Assembly: GCA_018666295.1 (NCBI GenBank)
Contig: JABIZW010000118.1
Coordinates: forward strand, 1-11,986
Reading direction: 5' to 3'
Source of the DNA: Halieaceae bacterium
GTDB taxonomy: Bacteria; Pseudomonadota; Gammaproteobacteria; Pseudomonadales; Halieaceae
DNA: 11,986 nucleotides
Shown here: piece by piece, positions 1 to 6,951 of the stretch
Position numbering within the stretch: the first letter of the stretch is position 1
Layout: every line of letters starts with the position of its first letter
Translations under genes and position numbers: made by a program
The notes under the pieces: generated by a model
The model's database searches: none
Told to the model about the DNA's origin: nothing
The model's input: only the letters and a program-made list of their open reading frames with translations

Positions 1-594
1 ACGCGCGCGTAGTTGAATTTCTCGGGTACTTCCCGAGCGTCGCAAGTCCACCTCAACGACAAGATCGAGTGCAGCTTCCGCCTCAGAATCCTCACGTAGC
101 AGTGACACTCTCATGTTGTTAAGCGCTAATCGCTCTATTTCAGTGGCAAAAACACTCGGGTCAATGGGGACAACAATACCGCTGGTCGTATTATCTAATC
201 GAGCGGGGATAAAAACGTCGCTCGCACGCACCTCTGAAAGAATCCACTGCCGCTGCAATAAAGAGCGCCATGGGTTTAGGGTGACTTGCAAACGTCCGGC
301 TTGAAATATGACCTCTTGCCCTTTTTCGCCATCAGCAATACTGACACCGGCTAGCGTCAGTCGAGGGCGAAATCCTTCCATCTCGCCGCCGATCTCTAGT
401 ATCTCAGCCTCAAAGCCAGTTCTTGATTGGATCTCCGCAGCGAGTGACGCATTGACCGAAGGGAGAAGTGGAAGAACCGCCGTCAGTAAACTGACCGCAA
501 CCGCTGTAAGAATAAGCGTCCAAAGAACAGCTCGCCAAAGGATGCCCCCGACGAATCCATAGATCCTCTCAAACATGGGATCCGTGAGCGCCAT
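1..594 (-). CDS. yhdP: YhdP/AsmA-like envelope protein, N-terminal part (cut by window edge)
   Basis: This is the N-terminal 198 codons of a YhdP (DUF3971) family protein. It has one hydrophobic membrane segment at about residues 12-39, followed by a periplasmic region that begins like the E. coli protein. The family motif around residues 50-65 (an Ile-Gln-Ser-x-Thr-Gly-like stretch), a Phe-Arg-Pro-Arg-Leu segment, and a Trp-Arg-Ser-Leu-Leu block before a Gln-Trp are visible. Known members are very large inner-membrane-anchored AsmA-like proteins implicated in phospholipid movement to the outer membrane. I chose the ATG at 594 because AGGA (605-602) sits 7 bases upstream. The in-frame ATG at 576 is the alternative and has only a weak GGA. 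The gene overlaps the end of maf by 26 bases (8 with the later start), so it is probably coupled to it. The frame is open to the left edge. Confidence 0.82.
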   Translation of the reverse strand, partial: MALTDPMFERIYGFVGGILWRAVLWTLILTAVAVSLLTAVLPLLPSVNASLAAEIQSRTGFEAEILEIGGEMEGFRPRLTLAGVSIADGEKGQEVIFQAGRLQVTLNPWRSLLQRQWILSEVRASDVFIPARLDNTTSGIVVPIDPSVFATEIERLALNNMRVSLLREDSEAEAALDLVVEVDLRRSGSTREIQLRAR

Positions 595-1147
595 GACCCA
601 GTCCTACCGCCCTTAATAAAGCGCCTGTCTCGCGCAAAGGAAGCCCGACAACACCGCTGTAGCTGCCGTCCAGTCGTGTCACAAAACAACCTGCAAAACC
701 CTGAATCCCATACGCACCTGCTTTGTCCCAAGGCTCGTTCGTGGTCAAATAATAATCGATGATAGTTGGCTCAAGCTCACCAAACTGGACGCTCGTTTTT
801 ACCATCTGTGTTCTCACTAATGCGTCACACATCAGTACTACCGATGTCATTACCTCGTGTGTTTGACCACTTAATGTCTCTAACATTCCCCGAGCGTCGT
901 CATAAGACGTTGGTTTATGCAAAATCTGGTTTTTCAGCACGACAGCGGTGTCAGCGCTCAGAACCGTTTGACCCGGCCGCCAAACGCGCCGCGCCTTTTC
1001 TCGAGCCATGCGCCTCACGTAGGTCTCAGGCGGTTCATTGGACTTACTCGACTCGTCAATATCCGCAGGGCGACACACAAAGTCAGTGGTTAATAAGGTG
1101 AGTAACTCGCGCCGTCTTGGACTCGCGCTGGCTAGAACTAAACTCAC
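569..1147 (-). CDS. maf: Maf-family nucleoside triphosphate pyrophosphatase (YhdE type)
   Basis: A 192-residue Maf protein, close to the family's usual 190-200 residues. Seen directly: the N-terminal phosphate-binding Ser-x-Ser-Pro-Arg-Arg motif (residues 7-12), Ala-Asp-Thr with the probable catalytic Asp66, Ser-Gly-Gln-Thr-His (93-97), and Asp-Lys-Ala-Gly-Ala-Tyr-Gly-Ile-Gln-Gly (141-150). The last block resembles YhdE (dTTP/UTP pyrophosphatase) more than YceF (7-methyl-GTP). From family knowledge it hydrolyses NTPs to NMP plus diphosphate in the cytoplasm. It is linked to housecleaning of non-canonical nucleotides and, in some bacteria, septum control. The start is GTG and overlaps the mreD stop as GTGA, so translation is likely coupled. 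Position after mreD matches E. coli and Pseudomonas; the gene that follows differs because rng is missing. Confidence 0.95.
   Translation of the reverse strand: MSLVLASASPRRRELLTLLTTDFVCRPADIDESSKSNEPPETYVRRMAREKARRVWRPGQTVLSADTAVVLKNQILHKPTSYDDARGMLETLSGQTHEVMTSVVLMCDALVRTQMVKTSVQFGELEPTIIDYYLTTNEPWDKAGAYGIQGFAGCFVTRLDGSYSGVVGLPLRETGALLRAVGLGHGAHGSHV
602..605 (-). promoter_or_regulatory. Shine-Dalgarno of yhdP that favours the start at 594
   Basis: AGGA on the minus strand lies 7 bases before the ATG at 594 and inside the 3' end of maf. It supports the longer N-terminus over the ATG at 576. Confidence 0.5.
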
Positions 1148-1632
1148 AACAGCTGACTCAAACGAAACCGCGTTGCATTCATCATCGCATTAAACGGTCG
1201 CCAGAGAGCCGAGGACACAAAGACCGAAATCAGGTAGTTAAGACCATCGGAGGGAACACCTAAAGTGGATAAAATCACTCTATGAAGGGCCAAAGAAATA
1301 CCGAGCAGTAGAGAGATAACTGCCGTTTGTGAGACCCAATCAAGTTGTCGGATGGTGAAAATATTGTTGAGCAGTACAAATCCGACAATCGAGAGTCCGA
1401 TCGATGCGCTACCAAGGAAAGACCCCTCAACCAGACTGATCAGCAACCCCACGGTAAAGGCGAAAAAAACACCCACGTTGGACGGTGATGACAAAATCCA
1501 GTAACACACACAGAGCTCTAACAACCGCGGCGTAAAAACGCGTAAGTCCACCGAGTTTGCGGCCTGAAAAAAAAGCGTGGCGATCACAATCGACGCCAGC
1601 AGTGACGGCCAAATATTGCTTTGATCCCTCAT
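1144..1632 (-). CDS. mreD: Rod shape-determining membrane protein MreD
   Basis: A 162-residue, highly hydrophobic protein, the same length as E. coli MreD. About five or six membrane segments can be picked out, roughly residues 10-26, 34-49, 52-70, 71-92, 102-124 and 130-146. A short polar N-terminus and a basic C-terminal end (Arg-Phe-Arg around 155-157) flank them. MreD is the integral inner-membrane part of the elongasome, working with MreB and MreC on side-wall peptidoglycan synthesis. Sequence conservation in this family is low, so the call rests on hydrophobicity, length and position between mreC (15 bases upstream) and maf (4-base overlap). The ATG at 1632 has only a distant AGG upstream, so it may depend on coupling to mreC. 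Confidence 0.9.
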   Translation of the reverse strand: MRDQSNIWPSLLASIVIATLFFQAANSVDLRVFTPRLLELCVCYWILSSPSNVGVFFAFTVGLLISLVEGSFLGSASIGLSIVGFVLLNNIFTIRQLDWVSQTAVISLLLGISLALHRVILSTLGVPSDGLNYLISVFVSSALWRPFNAMMNATRFRLSQLL

Positions 1633-1647
1633 AGCAATCGTCGCCTT

Positions 1648-2475
1648 TCAGGACGCATCGGCGGACGTGAGAATCAATACATAACTCTCCACGTCCAAGG
1701 CCGCGGTTGGCGCCAAAGACACTGACAAATATGCCGCATCAGCAGATGTGGCGGTTTCAACGGTGGTGCCCACCGGGTAACCCGCAGGGAAGCGCTCACC
1801 AAGCCCGGAAGTGACCCAAAGATCGCTGGATGTCACATCGGAAGTACTGGCCAAGTTGCGGATCACAAGCCGATCAAGTCTCCCTACACCCTCAGCAATC
1901 GCACGCTGCCCTGTCCGATTATTAAGCACCGGAAGTCCATGTTGAACGTCGGTCACTAAAAGCGCTCGACTCGCCGATCGCCCCACCTGAGTCACTTGAC
2001 CCATAACACCATCAGCGTTGAGCACGGGGTCCCCAATCATGACGCCATCAGCGTCCCCACGATTTAGCGTTAAAAGGTGTCGATTGACGTCGGGAGACAC
2101 GGCCACGATTCTCGCCACGGTCATCGTCGTGTCCTCGGCGACAGCAGAATTGAGAAGCGCCTTATAGCGCATATTTTCTGCCATCAGCGCTTCCATGCGT
2201 TGAGCGCGCGCACTCAAGATCAAGTTCCGATCCTGCAGTTCCACAATTTTTCGACGCATCGTTGCGCGACTTTCGAGGTACGCCGCCACCGTTCCAAACA
2301 AACGCTTTGGAACATCAATGACAACAAACGAGGCCTCAGTAATGTCAGCGCCGACCCCCTCAACGTGTCCCGTTAATGGTGACTCGCGCATAAACGCCAC
2401 CAACACCCAACCCAACGCCACTGCAATAAGCAGTCGAATAGTCAGGAGTCGAGGCTTCGAAAAAAGTGTGCTGAT
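1648..2475 (-). CDS. mreC: Rod shape-determining protein MreC, apparent ATC start
   Basis: This is an MreC protein of 275 residues from the proposed start. It has one N-terminal membrane helix (about 11-29), a charged coiled-coil stretch (about 66-110), then the beta-rich periplasmic region. That region holds Asp-Gly-Val-Met-Gly-Gln-Val and Val-Thr-Ser-Gly-Leu-Gly-x-Arg-Phe-Pro-x-Gly-Tyr-Pro-Val-Gly, a hallmark of the family. MreC links cytoplasmic MreB to the periplasmic cell-wall synthases. No ATG, GTG or TTG occurs in frame between the upstream stop (inside mreB) and the GTG at 2421. Starting at that GTG would cut the membrane helix to about ten residues and has no ribosome site. ATC at 2475 has GAGGA 7 bases upstream and gives the normal basic N-terminus. 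A sequencing error is the other explanation. Confidence 0.88.
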   Translation of the reverse strand: MSTLFSKPRLLTIRLLIAVALGWVLVAFMRESPLTGHVEGVGADITEASFVVIDVPKRLFGTVAAYLESRATMRRKIVELQDRNLILSARAQRMEALMAENMRYKALLNSAVAEDTTMTVARIVAVSPDVNRHLLTLNRGDADGVMIGDPVLNADGVMGQVTQVGRSASRALLVTDVQHGLPVLNNRTGQRAIAEGVGRLDRLVIRNLASTSDVTSSDLWVTSGLGERFPAGYPVGTTVETATSADAAYLSVSLAPTAALDVESYVLILTSADAS

Positions 2476-2482
2476 GTCGTGT

Positions 2483-2487
2483 TCCTC
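2483..2487 (-). promoter_or_regulatory. Strong Shine-Dalgarno before the ATC start of mreC
   Basis: GAGGA on the minus strand lies between mreB and mreC. It ends 7 bases before the ATC at 2475. It is the only good ribosome site near the mreC N-terminus, and it decides the start used here. Confidence 0.6.
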
Positions 2488-2509
2488 GTTCCGTATCGAA
2501 CCCAGAAAC

Positions 2510-3553
2510 TTACTCGGTCGACATGAGATCCAGTGAATAGGAGTCCATCAACTCAAGGGCCATGCCGCCGCCTCGAACAACGCAGGTCAGAGGGTCTTCC
2601 GCAATCACAACAGGCAAACCGGTCTCTTCAGCAATACGTGCGTCTAGATCGCGCAGCAATGCTCCCCCACCCGTCAACACAATGCCATTCTCAGCAATAT
2701 CGGCGGCTAACTCAGGAGGTGACTGCTCGAGCGCCATGCGGACAGCTCGGATGATCGCGTCAACGGGCTCCTCGAGCGCCGTCATCACGTCAGCACTGCC
2801 TAAGGTGAACGTTCGTGGCACACCTTCAGCAAGATGACGTCCGCGAACATCGATTTCTCGCTGCTCACTACTGACCCAAACGCAGCCGACCTCTTGTTTG
2901 ATGCGCTCAGCAGTCGAGTCGCCGATTAAACATCCAAAGCGGCGACGGACGTGCGCCACAATGGCCTCATCAAATCGATCACCACCCACACGGATCGAGT
3001 CACGGTAAACCACGCCACTGAGTGAAATAAGTGCAATTTCCGTCGTACCGCCGCCAATATCCACCACCATGCAACCGACGGCCTCTTCGACCTTTAATCC
3101 CGCACCGATGGCAGCCGCCATGGGTTCTTCGATCAGTCGGACGTCTCGCGCACCCGCGCCCTCCGCAGACCGACGTATAGCCTCTCGCTCAACCTGCGTC
3201 GACAAACACGGCACGCAAATTAGAACCCGCGGACTGGGCCGCAGCCACCCCGAGTGAGTATCATGCACCTTGAGAATAAAATGCTGCAGCATTTTCTCAG
3301 TCACCTGAAAGTCTGCGATAACCCCATCTTTCAGCGGCCTAATTGCAGTAATATTTCCGGGCGTTCTTCCGAGCATTCGCTTGGCTTCAGTACCGACCGC
3401 TTCAATTGATTTTTGTCCGTTATGCACCCTGATCGCCACAACCGACGGCTCATCTAAAATGATGCCCCTGTCTTTGACGTAGATCAGAGTATTTGCTGTC
3501 CCGAGGTCGATCGATAGATCGGTTGAGAACATCCCTCGTAAGCGTTTAAACAT
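2510..3553 (-). CDS. mreB: Rod shape-determining actin homologue MreB
   Basis: A 347-residue MreB, the same length as the E. coli protein. Motifs seen: phosphate-1 loop Asp-Leu-Gly-Thr-Ala-Asn-Thr (16-22), Ile-Glu-Glu-Pro-Met-Ala-Ala-Ala (141-148) with the likely catalytic Glu, phosphate-2 Asp-Ile-Gly-Gly-Gly-Thr-Thr (165-171), Gly-Gly-Asp-Arg-Phe-Asp (190-195), and adenosine motif Thr-Gly-Gly-Gly-Ala-Leu-Leu (294-300). The N-terminal Met-Phe-Lys-Arg-Leu-Arg resembles the amphipathic membrane-binding helix. MreB polymerises on ATP under the inner membrane and guides lateral wall synthesis. It is the first gene of the minus-strand operon, followed after 34 bases by mreC. Its cysteines (113, 116, 161, 208, 224, 324) are more numerous than I expect. 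The ribosome site before the ATG is weak. Confidence 0.97.
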   Translation of the reverse strand: MFKRLRGMFSTDLSIDLGTANTLIYVKDRGIILDEPSVVAIRVHNGQKSIEAVGTEAKRMLGRTPGNITAIRPLKDGVIADFQVTEKMLQHFILKVHDTHSGWLRPSPRVLICVPCLSTQVEREAIRRSAEGAGARDVRLIEEPMAAAIGAGLKVEEAVGCMVVDIGGGTTEIALISLSGVVYRDSIRVGGDRFDEAIVAHVRRRFGCLIGDSTAERIKQEVGCVWVSSEQREIDVRGRHLAEGVPRTFTLGSADVMTALEEPVDAIIRAVRMALEQSPPELAADIAENGIVLTGGGALLRDLDARIAEETGLPVVIAEDPLTCVVRGGGMALELMDSYSLDLMSTE

Positions 3554-3674
3554 GTTTTTAGCCCGTGGATAGATAAACGGTCACTGTCGCTGATAACGAG
3601 CCACCCTCGTCTCACACGCCAAGGTGTTACCCCCGTAAGCTTGACCCTAGCCAAGACAGCGTCCTACTAAATGA

Positions 3675-3703
3675 AATGTAACAATGCGATAGTTTTTGAG
3701 CAA
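3675..3703 (-). promoter_or_regulatory. Candidate sigma-70 promoter for the mreBCD operon
   Basis: Minus strand: TTGCTC (3703-3698) as -35 and TACATT (3680-3675) as -10, with a 17-base spacer. It would give an mreB leader of roughly 115 bases. Both boxes are imperfect (3/6 and 4/6 to consensus), so this is a candidate only. Confidence 0.4.
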
Positions 3704-3722
3704 GCTGGAAGTGTGTTAGTTT
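3694..3722 (+). promoter_or_regulatory. Candidate promoter for gatCAB
   Basis: TAGTTT at 3717-3722 with an upstream TG (3714-3715) could serve as -10. TTTTGA at 3694-3699 would be a poor -35 at 17-base spacing. It lies 34 bases before the gatC start and overlaps the -35 of the candidate mreB promoter on the other strand. The match is weak. The rest of the 202-base gap between mreB and gatC shows no clear operator or hairpin to me. Confidence 0.25.
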
Positions 3723-3755
3723 GCGGCCCTTAAACGCACCAAGCAGGTATTTACT

Positions 3756-4040
3756 GTGACTCAGGCATCAACCGTGAAAGACGTCGCTGCGCTAGCGCGT
3801 CTTACGATCTCAGAACACGACATCGAAAACGTCACCGCCGAATTCAATCAGACGCTTGCGCTGTTTGATGCCCTTCAATCTGTCGACACCAATGGCCTTG
3901 CGCCGATGGTCAATCCGTGTACAGCCAATCAGCCTCTTCGAACCGACAGCGTGGCAACGTTAGTGGGGCGTGAGGAACTCATGAAGAATGCGCCGTCCAA
4001 GGCAGAAAATTACTTCTTAGTACCGAGGGTGATCGACTGA
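3756..4040 (+). CDS. gatC: Asp/Glu-tRNA amidotransferase subunit C
   Basis: A 94-residue GatC, normal length for the family. Visible family features are the N-terminal Val-x-x-Val-Ala-x-Leu-Ala-Arg-Leu helix (8-17), the Phe-Asn-x-Thr-Leu-Ala-Leu-Phe segment (30-37), Leu-Arg-Thr-Asp (61-64), and the C-terminal Tyr-Phe-Leu-Val-Pro-Arg-Val (86-92). GatC wraps around the GatA-GatB interface and stabilises the complex that amidates misacylated tRNA. The start is GTG with a weak CAGG 9 bases upstream. There is no ATG before the next in-frame conserved residues. The stop overlaps the gatA start as TGATG. First gene of the operon, divergent from mreB as in Pseudomonas. Confidence 0.96.
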   Translation: MTQASTVKDVAALARLTISEHDIENVTAEFNQTLALFDALQSVDTNGLAPMVNPCTANQPLRTDSVATLVGREELMKNAPSKAENYFLVPRVID

Positions 4041-5506
4041 TGCCCCCCGCGTTCAAGTCAATTGCCACCCTCAGCCAAGAGTTAAAAAACGGTGAGGTAT
4101 CGAGTCGACAGCTTGTTGAACAGGCCGTGGCAAGAATCGATACCCTTAACCCGGAACTCAATGCAGTTGTTTGTCTTGAAGCAGATCAAGCTCTTGCCAA
4201 TGCGGATCAGGCCGATGCAAAACGAGCGAAGGGGGAGCACTCTCCGCTCCTTGGCATACCCATGTTGCACAAAGATATTTTTTGCACCCAAGGGATGCGC
4301 ACCACTTGCGGCTCTAAAATGCTCGCTGATTTTGTTCCACCCTACGACGCGACTGTAGTCCAGAAGCTCAAAGACGCTGGAATGATCAATCTGGGTAAGT
4401 GCAACATGGATGAGTTTGCGATGGGCTCGTCGAACGAAACCAGCGTGTTTGGTGCGTGCAAGAACCCCTGGGATGTGACGCGAGTCCCCGGCGGCTCATC
4501 CGGTGGGTCAGCAGTGGCCGTTGCGTCTGGAATGGTTCCCTTTGCGACCGGCACCGATACGGGCGGATCGATCAGACAACCCGCTGCCCTCTGCGGAATC
4601 ACCGGTTTGAAGCCGACGTACGGCCGCGTTTCTCGGTACGGTATGATCGCCTTCGCATCATCCATGGACCAAGCTGGGCCTATGGCACATTCAGCACAAG
4701 ATTGTGCCCTGGTACTCAATGCCATGGCAGGACATGACCCGCTCGACTCCACCTGCGATAACACCCCGGTGCCGAACTACCATCAAACCTTAGATCACCC
4801 GATCACGGGTCTTCGTATTGGCGTTCCAAAAGAGTTCTTTTCGAGCCACCTCAACACAGAGGTCGCAACCGCAATCGATACTGCAGTCCGTGAGCTAGAG
4901 CGCGCAGGCGCCACTGTCAAAGAGGTTTCTTTACCCTCCACGGATTTAGCCGTATCAACGTATTACGTGATTGCGCCTGCTGAGGCGTCAGCAAATCTCT
5001 CTCGCTACGACGGGGTGCGCTACGGCTATCGTTGTGAGGCGCCAAGCGACCTTCAAGATCTCTATGTTAGGTCTCGGACAGAGGGTTTTGGCGCTGAAGT
5101 AAAGCGCCGGATACTCGTTGGTACTTTTACCCTATCGGCCGCTTCATACGATCAGTACTTTATGAAAGCACAGCAAGTCAGGCGCCTGATCACACAAGAA
5201 TATGACAGCGTTTTGAATGAGGTGGACGTCATTGCAGGACCCGCTGCACCGAATACGGCATTCGCTCTCAACGACACCAGTAAATCGATCACCGACATGT
5301 ACATGGAAGATGTATTTACCATTGGCGCAAATTTAGCCGGGTTACCCGCAATCAGCTTGCCTGCAGGGCTGGTCAACGGTCTGCCCGTCGGCCTACAGCT
5401 GATTGGCCAACGTTTCGGAGAGGCTCAACTTTTGAACGTGGCGCACCAGTTTCAGAGCCGCACCGACTGGCACACCCGCAGACCGACACTAGAGGCCGTT
5501 CGCTGA
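4040..5506 (+). CDS. gatA: Asp/Glu-tRNA amidotransferase subunit A (glutaminase)
   Basis: A 488-residue amidase-signature protein. The catalytic Lys-cisSer-Ser triad is present: Lys78 in His-Lys-Asp, Ser153 in Gly-Gly-Ser-Ser-Gly-Gly-Ser (151-157), and Ser177 in Asp-Thr-Gly-Gly-Ser-Ile-Arg (173-179). Spacing is the same as in S. aureus GatA (79, 154, 178). GatA releases ammonia from glutamine (or asparagine) and passes it through a tunnel to GatB. The C-terminal Asn-Leu-Ala-Gly-Leu-Pro-Ala-Ile-Ser-Leu-Pro block is also typical. Both ends are TGATG overlaps, with gatC upstream and gatB downstream, which suggests reinitiation and matched subunit levels. I chose GatA over a stand-alone amidase because of the operon and the full length. 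Confidence 0.98.
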   Translation: MPPAFKSIATLSQELKNGEVSSRQLVEQAVARIDTLNPELNAVVCLEADQALANADQADAKRAKGEHSPLLGIPMLHKDIFCTQGMRTTCGSKMLADFVPPYDATVVQKLKDAGMINLGKCNMDEFAMGSSNETSVFGACKNPWDVTRVPGGSSGGSAVAVASGMVPFATGTDTGGSIRQPAALCGITGLKPTYGRVSRYGMIAFASSMDQAGPMAHSAQDCALVLNAMAGHDPLDSTCDNTPVPNYHQTLDHPITGLRIGVPKEFFSSHLNTEVATAIDTAVRELERAGATVKEVSLPSTDLAVSTYYVIAPAEASANLSRYDGVRYGYRCEAPSDLQDLYVRSRTEGFGAEVKRRILVGTFTLSAASYDQYFMKAQQVRRLITQEYDSVLNEVDVIAGPAAPNTAFALNDTSKSITDMYMEDVFTIGANLAGLPAISLPAGLVNGLPVGLQLIGQRFGEAQLLNVAHQFQSRTDWHTRRPTLEAVR

Positions 5507-6948
5507 TGCATTGGGAAATGGTGATGGGGCTGGAGGTGCACCTGCAGCTTGCGACACATTCAAAAATCTTTTCGTCCTCTTCCACGCAGTTTGGCGCCGA
5601 GGTGAATACGCACACAAATCCACTCGATATGGCGCTTCCTGGCACGTTACCCGTGCTGAATCACGAAGCCGTCACGCTGGCTATTGTTTTCGGACTGGGT
5701 ATCGGTGCTGAAATTGGCAAAATATCGCGGTTCGATCGCAAGAACTATTTCTACCCAGACCTACCAAAGGGCTACCAAATATCGCAATTCTTCGAGCCTA
5801 TTGTCAAAGAAGGCATCTTCGATGTGCCGCTCGAAGACGGTTCGACTTTTTCAGTCAGAATTCTGCGTGCGCACCTCGAGGAAGACGCAGGAAAATCGGT
5901 CCATGATGCGATTCCAGCACACACCGGCATCGATTTAAATCGTGCGGGCACACCGCTTCTGGAAGTGGTCACTGAACCCGATTTTAGAACGGCAGAACAG
6001 GTCATTGCCTACCTGAAGGCACTGCACGCCCTGGTTACCTACTTGGGCATCTCCGACGGCAACATGTCGGAGGGATCCATGCGTTGTGACGTCAACATAT
6101 CGCTCAGACCGAAGGGCGAATCAGCGTACGGAACGCGCACCGAGCTAAAAAATATCAACTCCTTTCGATTTATCGAGCGAGCCATCCACGTTGAGTCCCA
6201 GCGGCAGCAAGATCTGCTGGAAGCTGGACAAACTGTGACGCAAGAGACACGCCTTTTTGACCCCGACCGCGACGAAACACGTGCGATGCGCTCCAAGGAA
6301 GTGGCGAATGACTACCGGTATTTCCCCGACCCCGACCTCCTGCCCATTGTCATTGACGACGCCACGATCGAAGACATAAGAGCGTCACTCCCTGAACTGC
6401 CGATGGCCAAACGTCTGCGCTATACCGAAGCGTTGGGTCTGAGTAATTACGACGCCAACCTGCTGACACAAGATCGTGCGACTGCTGAGTTTTTTGAAGT
6501 CGTCGCCAAAACGTCGGAAAACCCCAAGTCAGCGGCCAACTGGGTACTCGGTGATGTCAGTGCGGCACTCAATAAGGAAGGCATTTCAATGTCCGATGCT
6601 GCGTTGAGCGCCATCGACTTAGCGACCTTGATCGTGCGAATTGACGACAACACGCTGTCGAGCAAAATGGCCAAAGACGTATTTGACGCCCTTTGGCAAG
6701 GTGAGACCGACGTCGACAGCATTATTGACCGCAAAGGGCTCAAGCAAGTCAGTGACAGCGGGGCACTGGAGGTCATTATCGATGCGCTAATTAGTGAAAA
6801 TGCGGCACAAGTAGAGCAATACCGGGTAGCGGATGAGGGCAAGCAAAAGAAATTGATCGGCTTTTTTGTCGGCCAAGCCATGAAGGCGTCAAAAGGTCAG
6901 GCAAATCCGCAGCTGCTCAATCAGCTCCTCAAAGAAAAACTGGGTTGA
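5506..6948 (+). CDS. gatB: Asp/Glu-tRNA amidotransferase subunit B (kinase/transamidase)
   Basis: A 480-residue GatB. The cradle domain carries Gly-Leu-Glu-Val-His (8-12) with metal ligands Glu10 and His12, and Glu125 in His-Leu-Glu-Glu-Asp-Ala-Gly-Lys-Ser (123-131), matching those in S. aureus GatB. It also has Asp-Arg-Lys-Asn-Tyr-Phe-Tyr-Pro-Asp-Leu-Pro-Lys-Gly-Tyr-Gln (77-91), Met-Arg-Cys-Asp-Val-Asn and Asp-Tyr-Arg-Tyr-Phe-Pro-Asp-Pro-Asp. The C-terminal helical/YqeY-like region (about 330-480) ends in Lys-Ala-Ser-Lys-Gly-x-Ala-Asn-Pro. GatB phosphorylates the Asp or Glu on the tRNA with ATP and then amidates it. Most gammaproteobacteria also have GlnRS, so Asn-tRNA(Asn) is the likelier product, but this window cannot show that. 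The stop codon abuts the stop of the facing smrA-like gene. Confidence 0.98.
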   Translation: MHWEMVMGLEVHLQLATHSKIFSSSSTQFGAEVNTHTNPLDMALPGTLPVLNHEAVTLAIVFGLGIGAEIGKISRFDRKNYFYPDLPKGYQISQFFEPIVKEGIFDVPLEDGSTFSVRILRAHLEEDAGKSVHDAIPAHTGIDLNRAGTPLLEVVTEPDFRTAEQVIAYLKALHALVTYLGISDGNMSEGSMRCDVNISLRPKGESAYGTRTELKNINSFRFIERAIHVESQRQQDLLEAGQTVTQETRLFDPDRDETRAMRSKEVANDYRYFPDPDLLPIVIDDATIEDIRASLPELPMAKRLRYTEALGLSNYDANLLTQDRATAEFFEVVAKTSENPKSAANWVLGDVSAALNKEGISMSDAALSAIDLATLIVRIDDNTLSSKMAKDVFDALWQGETDVDSIIDRKGLKQVSDSGALEVIIDALISENAAQVEQYRVADEGKQKKLIGFFVGQAMKASKGQANPQLLNQLLKEKLG

Positions 6949-6951
6949 TCA
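6946..6951. other. Abutting palindromic stop codons of gatB and smrA
   Basis: TGATCA: TGA (6946-6948) ends gatB on the plus strand, and the reverse complement of TCA (6949-6951) ends the smrA-like gene on the minus strand. There is no spacer and no hairpin followed by a T run on either side. Confidence 0.9.

Noticed and set aside
3554..3755. Possible RNA gene or riboswitch in the mreB-gatC gap.
   Set aside because: I found no stable long hairpin, no T-run terminator and no known riboswitch core by eye. Only short, imperfect complementary stretches are present.
4342..4764. A 140-codon open frame on the minus strand inside gatA.
   Set aside because: It lies wholly within a strongly conserved gene in another frame, has no recognisable motif, and is rich in Pro and Ser as expected of a shadow frame.
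6447..6881. A 144-codon open frame on the minus strand inside gatB.
   Set aside because: It is antisense to the conserved gatB C-terminus. Its Ser- and Leu-rich composition mirrors gatB codons, and nothing in it is recognised.
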